NCBI GenBank assembly: GCA_013339895.1
Contig: JABACO010000003.1
Span: 7,026,012 to 7,090,011, forward strand
Direction of reading: 5' to 3'
From: Ephydatia muelleri
Lineage: Eukaryota > Porifera > Demospongiae > Spongillida > Spongillidae
Length of the DNA stretch: 64,000 nt
Under the pieces are notes generated by a model. That model searched no databases and was not told the DNA's origin. It worked only from the letters and a program-made list of their open reading frames with translations. The translations under genes and the position numbers were made by a program. This document shows, piece by piece, positions 1 to 11,010 of the stretch (position 1 is the stretch's first letter; every line of letters begins with the position of its first letter).

Positions 1-905
1 CACAGAAGTTAGCAGACAAAGATGTATTATTTTCAAAATGCTTGGAAACATCATATGACATACTTGCATGGTTGTTAGCATGAGTTCCAGAAAGGGTATC
101 AGGTATGTTGGATTTTGTATTATTCCACATGGTTATCCATAGAGATAATTCCTGATGAAATGTACATGCATCTAGGGAAGGCATAACAGCTCTGTAGTAA
201 TGTAAAAGTTCATCGGGGTTGACAGGCTCTCTCACTGCATATGATGGGATTAGATAAGGTCCTCGAATTGCTTGCTTTGCAAGTGTTATCAAAGCGCATG
301 TTTAATTGTTGAAGGAGAAAATCTAGTCGTCTTGGAATTTCAAGGCAAGAACCATTTCCAATCACATCAACCATTGCAATCATTTTATCGAACACTACAT
401 TGTACTCTTGCTCATTTTGCTGAGCATGTCGGTATAAGCAATTGCATCAAGGCTTGTCAACAATGGCTCATACGTGATTTTAAAGTCTTGAATGGTACTG
501 TTCTTTTCCACCCACCTTGTCTCACAAAACATAGTGAATTTGGATTTCGCGATAACCTTGGTCTCATCACTTTGCTGCTGATTCACTACATCTACTGCAG
601 CTTCCAAACGTCTGCTTCGTTTAGGTGGTTACCTAAATAATATGCCTAATTGTTTCAATGTGTCTAACATTAACTGCACTTCTTTCACTTCACAACTTTT
701 GCATAATGCCAGGTTCAGATCATGGTTTGAACAGTAGTGATATGATGCCTGCAGAGATAGCTTGACTGCACTTTGGCAAGAGCTTCCCCTGTTGTGGTTT
801 CACAAGGCATGAACTCCAGAAGTTTTTCACATGGCATGTCACCAAACCCAGCTGTTCCCAGTTGCTGCTGTCTCTGACTTCATCACACTGGATCCCATAG
901 TGTGG
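1..905 (-). pseudogene. hAT-superfamily (ZMYM1-like) transposase remnant, runs off left edge
   Basis: Decayed transposase of the hAT/ZMYM1-like group (DUF4371 type), read on the minus strand. Several conserved blocks are visible in order: a segment with DEVRDSSNWEQLGLV (about 895-838), a block ending GEALAKVQSS (about 770), YHYCSNHDLNLALCKSC (about 745-690), FCETRWVEKNSTIQDF (about 525-480), an IPRR..LQQLNMRF block (about 340-295), and a block with HQELSLWITMWNN (about 150-110). These correspond in sequence order to the RNase H-like core of ZMYM1-type transposases. At least two frame changes separate the blocks, so it cannot make a full protein. The C-terminal dimerisation region lies beyond the left window edge. 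The right end of the element was not located. Family identity is fairly sure; the boundary at 905 is only where similarity stops being visible. Confidence 0.75.
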
Positions 906-2340
906 GCCAATGGACTACTGCTTTTAATTTAAGATGTTATTTGATTTGAATAAATTGTTTAATGCAAAATAGTAGCTCGTTTTGAATTGACTTGCATGGA
1001 TGTATAGGTTGCATTTTTGGCACGAGTATCTAAATGGCATTGCATGAAGGACCTTGTCACCATGCAGCATCAATTCGAAGATTTAAGAGTGCTTTAAAGT
1101 TTCCTTTATTAAAACTGCAAGAGGTGTCATCATCCCGGTGACCTCATAAGGCTATCAATAGCCTACCACAGTACTCTACACATTTGAGTACAGAACGCAA
1201 AATCTCACGATTACGTTGAACGATCTGTACCGGGTCAATTCTGCGAAAATATTTTCATAAGTATCTACAAAAGCTTGCAATTTCGCTGTGGAATTAATAT
1301 GATACTCACAAACTGCATGAGTTTTGAGGTCCTGGTTTCCAGTCTTTATAGGGCTCTGAAATTAAATAACTTGAGCGACGATGCCAGAACAAGAACACAC
1401 TGTGTTCTTTTTCTGGACCGTTCACATCGCCGTTCAAGTTATTTATTTCCTGAGGCCGCACAGTATAATCCATTATCTATTCTGGAGTAGCAGATGAAAT
1501 CAAATGTCTGGAACCACTGCCTGTTGCAAAACTCTCAACAAAACAGTGCTCGATCTTTTGTCTTTGTACTGCGCTCATTACGCTCCCTGACGCGTCATTG
1601 TAAATGTCCGTTCATTTTCCGCTCACGCGTCCATTGAAATGTATGGAAATTAAATGTGTCGGTAACGAGACACAAGAGAAACAAGTACATTTCTGTTCAG
1701 TATAAAGCAGGAATTGACAGAAAATCATTAATAATGCTTTATTGATGAAACAAACTGTCTGTAGGTTCCATGGCCCTAAATAGACACAAGTGTAGAATTT
1801 TGGGTTTTGTCAAGATGTTTGTGCATTTTTCTCGGAATATATGATAGTTGTAGTAAAATGTAGTTATTGCAATGTTAGCCAGATCATCGAGGCAAGTGTC
1901 TGATACCATAGAACACTCTTTCCCCCTACTTCTCAAGGTTCCTGAGTCACTTCAGTGGTGTGAGGTACTGAATGTCTCCATCTTCGCAATGGTTGCATGA
2001 CGTAATGGACGTTTTTTATACGGGCTCTGCAGTCTGCCACTGTGTGAAAAGCCTCAGACTCACCCAGGTATGTTACATCTGAGGTGCTTAGGCGTTCTAC
2101 ATGTACATGTGCGTAACAACCATAGCTTGACCCGCATACGCAGTATATACCAGTAGCCCCACAAGAACGCGATCGACGTAAAGCCTTGGTGTGTTGTACG
2201 TTTATACTTCGGGTTCGATACAAAGAGCGGGCCTCAGTGGGGGAGGGCGCCCGCGATACGAGCAGTCAACTTCGGGCTTGTATGCATGATTATGATACTA
2301 AGTGGCCGCCGGGCGAAGCATCAAACCCCGAAGGGGAGGG
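906..2340. other. No gene seen; small imperfect palindrome
   Basis: No convincing coding exon is visible. At 1361-1447 an imperfect inverted repeat is present: arms AAATAACTTGA and TCAAGTTATTT, with further pairing inwards around GAACACAC/TGTGTTC. It could be a short foldback MITE. The short open frames at 1275-1490 and 1739-2223 show no recognisable domain. Confidence 0.4.
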
Positions 2341-2343
2341 GAT

Positions 2344-2379
<36 letters not shown>
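2344..2379. repeat. Homopolymer G tract (36 bp)
   Basis: An uninterrupted run of 36 G, preceded by a further G-rich stretch. It is one of several long G or C runs in the window: 22366-22376/22383-22397, 33551-33576, 40715-40747, 41323-41356, 42881-42901 and 48747-48768. Confidence 0.95.
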
Positions 2380-2380
<1 letters not shown>

Positions 2381-2734
2381 TCGACCTATCCCCAATGTAC
2401 CTGGCTAAGCAGGCCTCTAGGCCTAGCTGTATGTCTTGCGTTTTCATCAGACCCCGCCAAACTAAGAACTACACAACATTTGAAATAGCCTACAACATAC
2501 AGCCTGCCTATACAACTGTATAGGCCTAACTGTGTGATAGTAAACAGAGATTGCCTAGTTGTGGATCAACTTTTTGACGAGTGTGTGTGCATGTGTGCAT
2601 GCATGTGTGTATGCGTGTGCATGTGTATGCATGTGTATGCATGTGAATGTCAGTGCACATGGATGCACGTGTGTATGTGCATTAGTGTGAATGTGTGTGC
2701 AGGGGGATATTGTTCTTGTGTGTTCATTTGTGTC

Positions 2735-3453
2735 ACTTATTTCATACACTCACATAGGTCTCAAATAGTCTAGTATTTGGGCACGCTGGACTGACAATAG
2801 ATTGGAACTGGACCTCTCAAGCTAGAAGTGGTTGTTCATGTACACGTACGTTGTTATGTGTGTGTGTCTGTGTGGTGTATGTCTGGAGTATGTATGTGTG
2901 TATTTGTGTGTTTTCAGATTATAGCCAGCCTGCCCACACAATGGACTTGGGTTTCAGAACAAGCAATACTGGTATTCCAAAAGCAAAGAAGTTCCGAGCT
3001 CTAAATAATAACCAACTGGTGGAGAAGTGGTGTTTGGGCTTGGACATTTCCAAAGGCACTCCATGTGCTCTTTGCACTGATGTGGCACTCGACCCTCTCG
3101 GCCATCAAGCAGCTACCTGTTGGCATGGAGGGTGACGTTGTGGTACGCCACAATAAGTTGCATATGTCTTTCTGAGCTATTGCCACCAGGCTCACATTGC
3201 ATCATTAAAAGCAGGAAGATGCCTCACACCACGACTGGCCACACTCTCCCAGCTGATGTGCTAGTGAGGGATTGGGCACAAGGCAAGCCGGCTGATCATG
3301 TGTGTGTGTGCATATGTGTGCTGCATTTGTGTCACCTGTTTCACCCACTCACATGGGTCTCAAGTAGTGTAGTATTTGGGCAAGTTGGAAAGAAAATAGA
3401 TTGCATGGAACTGGACCTCTAAAGTTACAGGTGTTTGTTCATGTACATGTACG

Positions 3454-3509
<56 letters not shown>

Positions 3510-3640
3510 ATGTGTGTGTGTCATGTGTCTGCAGTACAGAGTATGTGTTTTAACATTTCTGCATGTTATCAAGTGGGGCTCAATAGTCCCAAGTTCAACT
3601 AGCTGGACCTCTCAAGCAAGAAGAGCTAGATCATACACTG
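2735..3640 (+). repeat. About 130-bp unit present three times around a LINE fragment
   Basis: A unit containing TCAAATAGTCTAGTATTTGG, a GGAACTGGACCTCT motif and a CATGTAC..ACGTTG end, running into TG repeats, occurs at 2735-2866 and again at 3335-3465. A shorter third copy with CTGGACCTCTCAAGC lies at 3566-3640. The copies are clearly similar but not identical. The retrotransposon fragment at 2930-3300 lies between copies one and two. TG-rich microsatellites (2581-2700, 2849-2915, 3454-3508) accompany each copy. No function is visible. Confidence 0.7.
2930..3300 (+). pseudogene. Fragment of non-LTR retrotransposon, zinc finger/endonuclease region
   Basis: A short plus-strand piece matches the C-terminal region of the retrotransposon family that fills 23.7-48.3 kb. 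The run VEKWCLGLD, CALC, DPLGHQAATCWHGG and then, after a frame change, PADVLVRDWAQGKPAD follow the same order as KWWLGMD, CPHC, DPLGHHALTCKHGG and RPADVLVKNWHLGKPAA in the full-length copy at 24464-28132. It is the most divergent copy in the window, is broken by frameshifts, and lacks both the reverse transcriptase and the 3' end. Confidence 0.7.
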
Positions 3641-3725
3641 TGTCTGTTGAGAATATGTGTATGTATTTGTGTGCATTAGGTGTGTGTGTGAATTTGTGCA
3701 TGTGATTACTTTTCTGCTCATGCAG

Positions 3726-3838
3726 AGTCAGAGGGTATATATAGCCTTGTCCTAGGAAATGACTGGGGGGATTCAAGTCGTACATCAGACGAGACCAATA
3801 GGCTGCTTCCTGACGACAAGCTCACACTGTACTGCGAG
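3726..3838 (+). CDS. Isolated exon of a SPOP-like MATH-domain protein (partial)
   Basis: A 113-nt open segment lies between a good acceptor (CTGCTCATGCAG before 3726) and a good donor (GAG|GTGAGC after 3838). It encodes 37 full codons, including [10 protein letters not shown] and [13 protein letters not shown]. This closely follows the end of the MATH domain of SPOP-type speckle proteins (consensus [13 protein letters not shown]), in which MATH binds substrate and a following BTB domain binds cullin-3. No other exon of such a gene (rest of MATH, BTB, BACK) was found upstream or downstream here. It may therefore be the only exon of a gene with very large introns that falls in this window, a retained gene fragment, or part of a tandem SPOP-like paralogue. 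Exon identity is fairly sure; gene status is not. Confidence 0.65.
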
Positions 3839-3974
3839 GTGAGCAGAAGCTGGCTTCATGTGTGTTAGGTAATTATTTGCTCTTGCATGTAAACACATGC
3901 ACACATGTATATATCACTATGCACACATCACACACTGTATGCACATGTATATTCACACCAACACAACACATGCA

Positions 3975-4024
3975 TCACACACACACACACACACACACAC
4001 ATACATACACACACACACACACAC
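3975..4024. repeat. (CA)n microsatellite
   Basis: About 50 bp of CA dinucleotides with two AT interruptions. Confidence 0.95.
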
Positions 4025-4846
4025 ATGTTTCTGTGATCATCGGTTCGACATGGATCGATAAGTATTGAAATTTAACATCCTAATAACAACAGGGCAATTC
4101 TATACAGCTAGTTTTGAATGATTTCAATCTTTTATTCATTCATCACGATCATGATCATTGAATATTTCTGTATTGTGTGCTGGGATGTACTCAATATTTA
4201 CCTTGAAAATGTTCTACTCATCCGTAACAGTAATGGCTTAAAGTATAACAGAAAATGATTGCTAAAACTAATCGTTGATGGAAGGCAATGACCAATGTGG
4301 AAATAAGATCAATGTCTGCAAGAATCAAAAATTAGATAACCATTGAGTTGATGATCATGTTGGCATCGAATAGTCTCCATTCCACTGATGACCAGCTCTT
4401 GTAAACTGCAATCTCAGAAAAGACAATTTCCAATCCAGCATGAACAACAATAATCATGTACAGTATCAATACTGGCTGCTGTGGACAGTATGCTGATACA
4501 ATGACCAGCTAGCTAGTGCTATTCGATACACAAGCATTGCTCCAGTCCCGAAGCGATAACGATCCTTGAGTGGTGCTTGCTATCAATGAGTGGCTTTTTC
4601 CTGTTGATCGAAAAGAAAACTAATTAATGAATTATTTTTGTTGCCGAAGCATCACATGCACACAAACTTGTTGTCAGAACATACCAACAGTTGATAGCAT
4701 TACAAGTGCACTAGATAGCTACCATACGCGAAGTTAGTATGAATGACTTGTTGTGCATAGACATACAAAAGAGTGAGGAGAGGATTCTATTTTTGGGAAA
4801 AGTGACGTACTTGAATAATGACGTAATGCAGAATACACCTTTTTAC
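4025..4846. other. Intergenic, probable upstream region of the TM2 gene
   Basis: No coding exon is visible. The stretch ends at the start codon of the TM2-domain gene and so probably contains its promoter, but no TATA box or other element stands out. An in-frame ATG at 4739 would add 36 non-signal-like residues; the downstream ATG at 4847 is preferred because it starts a clear signal peptide. Confidence 0.4.
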
Positions 4847-6941
4847 ATGGCTTCTGTCCGTCTATTAACTGGAGGCTGCCTGCTCCTTTGTGCCATTCGG
4901 TTATCTGCTATAAAGGCCGACTCGTAAGTATTGCGTATTGATAGGGTGGTTCAATTGTTTGGTATAGAAGCAGGGAATGATTTTGATATTCTATCCGCGT
5001 TGCGCTGAAGGGTGACTTTAACGTTTCGAGATCTAGTGACCAAAATTCTATACTGCGTGTAGGTTAGCTGCTTTCATCTTGGGTAGAGTGTGAGTTTAGC
5101 CTCTGGGACACACTTTTAGACTTGCGTTTAATATACGCCCATAAAAGCTTCCCATCTCCTTAAGCTTTTAGTAACGAAGAGAAGCATGCGCTGGGCATGT
5201 AGGAAACCATCTAGCAACATCTTCGCTGTGTTTTGGGGTGTCCTTGTAGCGTTAACTCGTTTGAGCTAGCCACTTCCCCGTTTCACCAGAACTGGGATAT
5301 CTTATAATTGCATTGTCATCATTCGCATTCCTGACTTTAGATTCCAAGCTAACAAAACGTCACTATGAGGTTGGGGGGTGGAGGGGGGGTGGGGGGTGGG
5401 GGGTGGGACGGCCGTGATTTTATGTGATTTTTAACAAGACATTTTCTGAAGGGACATACACATCTAAACTTGTGAAAGGTAAACATGGAAAACATGAGAA
5501 AGGCAGGCCAATCTGTGACTACAGTAGTGGTACACAATCCCACAGCCAAAGTTCGAAATGGCAATACTGGTGATATAATGGAGCATCCTACTGTAATAGA
5601 TTATGAGTTTGAGCCTTTTAATAGTCGCACAGTTTCTTCTATTCAAGGAGTTCATATTGCTCACTTGTTTTAAATTAAAATTAAGTGAACATTACAAGGC
5701 AAACACCAGGAGCCCTAGCAATTAGTTTGATGATAAGTTGAGGGACTTAGGAAGCTTAATCCAGAAATATTGCCAAATAAAAATCAATCCTAGTGGGCTA
5801 TCCTGTGAAAGTGTGGACATCATTATTACATTTAAACAGGGAGTCCTATTTAAAGATATAACAATATCACTATCTTGTCTTGTGAGAAGACTAGAACAAG
5901 ACCGTTCAGTATGCCTTCTTCAACGTGCATGCATTTAGTTTGATGTTGATTATGGGCATTCCAAATCCATGTAGTTTACAATATCCTTGAAAGGTCACTA
6001 CATCAGGAAATGGCGTGCAAGCAGTAGTGCAGCGTCTGAGGTGTTATACATGTACGGTCACTCACTACTTATGGGAACTGTTGGCTCTACAAAATACCCC
6101 AAACTCACTAGAATCAAGTTGAAACATACTGTATGGTATCATAATGATTTTGTTAGTCCCATTTATATATACAAGCGATAAGCATTGTAAATGTCTTTTA
6201 CTTGGGATAATCACAAAAGTCCTATAATAGAATCATTTCTGTGGAATAGTAATTATGTGTGGACAATATGTATGTGACAATAAATATATATAGATACATA
6301 CGGTATGGAGGGTGGGCTTGAATTAGGAATTGTGCACCAGTTTGGCTTTGTAGTGAACTGCATGAACAATATCCTGTGAAAGTGTGGACATCATTGTTAG
6401 TTGTCAACGTTGTTCATATAGTATCGGTGGGGTCATTACAGTTTTCACTATCTCTCAAGATATTTTTTGATTGCTTTATCTCTAGTTTGGAACTAGTGTA
6501 TTTATGTATAGGGCATCAAAGCATGGAGACTATAACTACTAATTCACTATTATACATGCAGCATAATAAATATTCCAGCCAGTCAATGTTCAAACAGTAG
6601 TGACTGCTACCCAGCTGGTCTTAATGGGACAAGTGTACCAGCCAAATACATCAACTGTTCCAATCAGAAGTGTGTGTGCAGTGACTGCTTCTACGCCACA
6701 AACTCTTACAAATCATGTGCATACCAGAGATGTTGGGAGTATGACAAAACAAGCCAGACCTGTTATGACTTGAGGAAGGACCAAAGGACAGCTTTCCTTC
6801 TCTCCTTGTTCCTCTCAGCCCTTGGAGCTGCTAACTTCTATATTGAGCAAAATGTGATAGGTAACATATTTAGAATGCTACATTTTTGTAAGGGGTACAA
6901 ATTAGTAGCAGTGCATGGCCATGTATGAGCATGTCTGTCTA

Positions 6942-6979
<38 letters not shown>

Positions 6980-7820
6980 TTTAAATTTAAAGATACTGTA
7001 ACAGTGCAAAGAAGGAAGAATTGATTTGTAACAAGAAGATAATACAAATTCTCATTGAGAAATTTGGTAATGTGAGCATGGATTGGATGGCACAATAGTG
7101 GTATTAAAACGAAGGCAACATGTGTGAGTACAAACAAGAGTTAAAGGAAAATGACACAATCCGTTATTTGACATCTGCATTTTATGATGCTAAAATCCAT
7201 GCTAAATACATATATGGAAGTTGGAAGTTAGTAACCTAACCTTTTAATGAAATGTTATGTGACACTATCAGTTCTCAAGTTGGTTTATCAACTCCTTACT
7301 TTATGATTGAAAAAGTGACTGTGGATTGCGGATCTCATTGCACTTGGTACCACCACTGCTTGTACTGTGTAGGATGCATGTAGGGTGTGAAATATTTGAT
7401 GATTGCATACTGCTATAAGTATGCACTTCCTTTTTTGAAGGCATTCATCATTTTATCAGTAATGTTTTCTACTCCTCCAGGTTATCTCCAACTTGCCACC
7501 TTTGTGGGTGTCCCTATCATTATATTAGGTGGATGGATGCTTTATCTTCAACTAATCAAACCCTGTAATGTAGAAAGAAACAGTATGTTAAATATTTAAT
7601 GTTTTGCATACACATCACTGTCTTCCCTGCTTCTATATTTGTGCTATTCTCAATCGACTGTGCAGCTCTGGACAAACTACTAATATGGCCACTCAATGTC
7701 TCATACCTTATATGGATTGTAATGGCCCTGATGTGGTGGGTGGCAGATATAGTGACCTTTACTGAGAACCTGAGTGTGTCAGGAGATGGATGTCCTCTGA
7801 AACATAATCTAGGGAGCTGA
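4847..7820 (+). CDS. TM2 domain-containing protein, four exons, complete
   Basis: Exons are 4847-4923, 6598-6860, 7481-7582 and 7666-7820, all with GT-AG junctions and matching phases, giving 198 residues. Residues 1-25 form a signal peptide (MASVRLLTGG followed by a Leu-rich core). Residues 29-81 hold eight cysteines (29, 46, 51, 53, 56, 66, 71, 81) in a small extracellular-type domain. RTAFLLSLFLSALGAANFYI begins the TM2 domain at about residue 89. It continues across the exon 2/3 junction into two more hydrophobic stretches (about 117-141 and 155-182) and ends MWWVADIVTF. TM2 proteins are membrane proteins of the secretory and endosomal system; the exact cargo of this one is unknown. The exon 2 acceptor is a CAGTAG tandem site, so 6601 is an alternative start that would remove one Ser. 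The Gypsy element begins only 130 bp after the stop. The ATG at 4847 is chosen over the in-frame 4739 because of the signal peptide. Confidence 0.85.
5370..5408. other. G-rich run, possible G-quadruplex, in TM2 intron 1
   Basis: Four or more runs of five to seven G separated by one to three bases lie within intron 1 of the TM2 gene. The plus strand, which is the sense strand of the gene, carries the G runs. Quadruplex formation is plausible from the pattern alone. Confidence 0.5.
5790..6410 (+). repeat. Intronic repeat fragments
   Basis: The motif ATCCTGTGAAAGTGTGGACA occurs at about 5800 and again at about 6370 within intron 1. The adjoining segment at 6337-6375 (ACCAGTTTGGCTTTGTAGTG onward) recurs at 20394-20433, just outside the Gypsy element. 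This suggests a dispersed repeat of unknown type. No coding capacity is convincing; a 62-codon open frame at 5485-5673 in the same intron has no recognisable domain. Confidence 0.5.
6944..6977. repeat. (TG)n microsatellite in TM2 intron 2
   Basis: About 34 bp of TG dinucleotides within the second intron (6861-7480). Confidence 0.95.
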
Positions 7821-7949
7821 AACGGACACAGAAATGAGGTGTCAGGCTGTCTATTTATCAGTGTAGCACTAACTTCCACATTACTGTCTCAATGCATTAT
7901 TTGATAAACTAACTATTCACTATCCTTGTATTTATACTATACTGGTATT

Positions 7950-8061
7950 TGTAGGGAAATGACAATATTAACGTAATAACTTAACTATTCACGTGTGTTG
8001 TGCTTGTATTGGAATCATTCATTCATTCATTTGTCTGCTTGTGCTAGATGGTTTCCTTACA
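7950..8061 (+). repeat. 5' LTR of Gypsy element 1
   Basis: A 112-bp direct repeat of 20115-20226, ending in short inverted repeats TGTA/TACA and containing a CATT microsatellite near its middle. By eye the two copies are identical. Confidence 0.95.
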
Positions 8062-8144
8062 TATTTGGCGACGAGGGTGAAAATGGACGAGGAGCAGATT
8101 CGAAACGCGGCACTGTGCCAATTAAATGTTTTCCGACCGTGTAG

Positions 8145-8360
8145 AATGCGTGTATGCACTCTGCTTACACGTGTTTAACTCTTGCGGTAAACACGGTGTA
8201 CACAGCAGTGGATAACTAGTGGAAGGAGACTGTCTTACACTCTAGTGTATAACTTATGGATAACAACTGTGTAAAACGCCGTGTATGGAGATGATAACAA
8301 GCGTACAACAAGCGTATTTAGAGTGAATGCAACACGAAACTATCTCTGTATAACTCCGCA
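8145..8360. repeat. Left subterminal repeat region of the nested DNA transposon
   Basis: Multiple degenerate copies of short motifs such as GTGTATAAC, TGGATAAC and TACACGTG occur in both orientations, about every 20-30 bp. Comparable arrays occur only at the other end of the element (10735-11010). In CACTA elements such subterminal repeats bind the transposase. Confidence 0.6.
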
Positions 8361-8522
8361 TATTTATGACGCGTTGTGACGATCGCATATTCTTTTTTTT
8401 AATTTTTATAATAGTAGGAAAAGAAAATTAATCAAATCAAAACGTATATGCAGGTACATTTAAATACAGTGCATGAGCACATGATCTGAGATGCCACCAA
8501 ATTAAAGTCTCAGTGTTCGCGG

Positions 8523-9420
8523 CTAGGATTTCACCATCCAGGCTTGCAAACCAGCCGGGGCCATGTGTCTGTCCCCGTCTATCCAGCTCATCCATCCAAT
8601 TGTGTATTCTTCCGATCTCCAGCTAGGCCGTCTTCTTTCTATTTTCCCATCACCCGTAGTTTCTTCCTCCGACATCATGCCAATTGCAATGCACTTCCAT
8701 GCCTCCATTTCTTCATTTGTAAGGAAGGACTTTACTGCGGCGCTCCCAAAGCTAGTTAATGACACTACATTCGTAACGCTATGATTATATCACAACGTAC
8801 CCTTTGCTGCCTTGCTCGCGCGCTTATTCGTCTTTGGCGGTCGTCAGTAGCTATTTGAATAAATCAAACAAATGGAACAGAACATGTGACTTACACTGTA
8901 CTTCTATTCCTGATGAAGTCTTACAAACTCCTTCGTTGTGGGGACTTTCCAAACTATATGCATGTGAATAAAACTTTTAGCAGAATTTACAAAAGCATGC
9001 TTGCTTACGGCTCTTCGGTTCTGAGTTGTGAACCTTCATCGAAAGATTTTAAAAGTTTGTGTATACACTGCTCTACTCGATTGAAAGCATGCATGCATTG
9101 AGCAAATGAATGGCTGCTAATTTAGCTTGGCAAACCTGAAGACACAACGGAGTACGTCTTTTCCTTTTTGCAGGCTCTGCTGGGGCCTCTGATGTACAAG
9201 TCCCTTTATCAGCCTCTAACGCCTGCACTTTGATTTCAAGGGTACTCAATTTCCCTCCATTTTTCATTCACTTTGGCCATCTCATTGGCGACAAGTGATT
9301 TGACGTCATGATCTACTGGAGCTAGTGTTCTACTACCGCCAGAGATGACAGATCTTGGTGACGCGTCATTATAAGGAAGTGCTTTATTTACTGGTACACA
9401 CACACCGTGACACACACACA

Positions 9421-9473
<53 letters not shown>

Positions 9474-9565
9474 ACCGGCACACACACACACGCACACACG
9501 CACACACACACACGCACACACACACACACGCACACACACGCACACACACACACGCACACACACCG

Positions 9566-9647
<82 letters not shown>

Positions 9648-9916
9648 CACACAGACACGCACACACACTATCTGCGGAGGGTATTCTTGCCGGAGGTATT
9701 ACTTCACTTGTTTCTATTGAATATTAGAACACATGCAACATTGTATTCCATCACGTGTAACATACTTATGTGACAAATTCGAGACGAAGATCTTCCAGCT
9801 GATCCGTAAAACGATTCAGCATTTTGCAGGCCTATCTCAGGTGAAAATTCATCGGAGTCGACGAAACTGTTAGGACCAGAATATAATGATCTTCTTGGCG
9901 AATACGTGTCCATCAA
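8523..9916 (-). pseudogene. Decayed minus-strand gene inside the nested DNA transposon
   Basis: Three coding-like segments lie in order on the minus strand. The first starts at 9916/9913 (MDTYSPRRSLYSGPNSF onward, to about 9780). The second, about 9400-9150, has a charged, coiled-coil-like stretch (NEMAKVNEKWREIE, then after a one-base frame change LEIKVQALEADK) and a basic KRKRRTP motif. The third, 8765-8523, has EEMEAWK, MMSEEE and RRPSWRSEEY and ends in a stop. The style (acidic MSEEE followed by RPSWRSE) recalls uncharacterised accessory proteins carried by transposons in cnidarian and sponge genomes; that comparison is from memory. A CA microsatellite sits in the presumed first intron. 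Exon borders are not established and no enzymatic domain is recognised. Confidence 0.4.
9399..9669. repeat. Long (CA)n microsatellite
   Basis: About 270 bp of CA repeats with scattered CG and CC interruptions. All open frames here are artefacts of the repeat. Confidence 0.98.
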
Positions 9917-10660
9917 AAGACTCGAGCAGTCGATTTTAAATGAATCATACTCCGCAGCTGCCCATCCATGCGCACGTGCATTTCGTCATAATTTTCAAAT
10001 TTCTAATTTCACATCAGCTTTTATTTTTACCCTCGTACAAAACATGGATGGACCAAATAAGCGATATAGATGCTGGATGTTTCAACAAGACTTATCATGA
10101 TCTGTCTATTACAGGCATATGCGACGAAATGGATGTTCCGCTTTGGTCAGAATGCCGACAAAGGAATGTCATACGACAAAGAATACTAATACATCACAAG
10201 AAAGAAATAACCTCAGCGTTGATATGGAAGAAGAGAGCAGCGATATGGATAAATTTAAATATGTATGGTGATAAAATTAATGCAGTATTTGCATCAAACC
10301 ATCATGCAATTCATTCAAAGTGTTATGAAAGGTATTTAAATGACCCAGTACTTACTGCTTTGTCGGCTGTGTATCAAATACTAATATAAACCAATTTGAG
10401 CAGCCAGTTTCTCGCCGACATTTGATTTGCAGTGATATTGAAATACACGAAGAACGTTGTTCAGCAAAATCAAAATCTCAACGTTCTGCAGTGGTTATGG
10501 CATCCTGGTATGATTCTGATGGGAAAGTCAACCTGCACACTACTGCATCATACATATTTGGAATTGTGCAGTATTTCTTGAAGCATGCATATCGTACTGA
10601 TGTTTCGGACGAACCCAGCGTGAAATATACTGACCACTTGTTTGCTAACGTTACTTGACG
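9906..10660 (+). pseudogene. Decayed plus-strand coding fragments inside the nested DNA transposon
   Basis: Open segments at 9940-10389 and 10422-10658 are on the plus strand, divergent from the minus-strand fragments. The second ends HLFANVT, followed by a TGA where the reading continues RQK; a Trp codon in the ancestor is a likely explanation. The composition (SAVVMASWYDSDGKVNLHTT, then a hydrophobic YIFGIVQYFLKH) looks like genuine protein, and the pattern resembles the C-terminal part of unnamed transposon-borne proteins. No catalytic motif was recognised. They may be the remains of the element's transposase or of a second accessory protein. Confidence 0.35.
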
Positions 10661-10734
10661 GCAAAAGTCAGCAATACAATCACGTTTGCAGTTGTGTCGT
10701 GTCACCATGCCCATCCCCGGCATAACAACAAGTT

Positions 10735-11010
10735 AAATTCTCGGTTATACGCCTTAGGATATACAAAGCTTATCTAGGTTGAATGCGGTCGTTATACGAA
10801 AGTGTAAGCACGCAATCCACACCTCGGTGTATAACATGCGTAAGTAGACTGAAACGCTTGTTATACATCTAGAGCAACGCGCGTTATACACCATAGTGGA
10901 TAACACGTGTACTTCGAGCGACTACACAAGTTATACATCAAATGTATGCGCAGCATGTACACACACGCGTACAACACGTGTATAACGGGCGGATACACCT
11001 TGTGGATAAT
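10735..11010. repeat. Right subterminal repeat region of the nested DNA transposon
   Basis: Many degenerate motifs such as GTTATAC, GTGTATAAC and GTGGATAA occur in both orientations, mirroring 8145-8360 at the other end. Confidence 0.6.

Noticed and set aside
5485..5673. 62-codon open frame in TM2 intron 1
   Set aside because: Reads like plausible protein (HNPTAKVRNGNTGD), but no homologous motif is recognised, no splice sites fit it into the gene, and it is short.
9236..9727. Several open frames of 90-140 codons rich in Thr-His or Cys-Val
   Set aside because: Products of the CA microsatellite; only the short tail at 9402-9240 on the minus strand looks protein-like and is listed separately.
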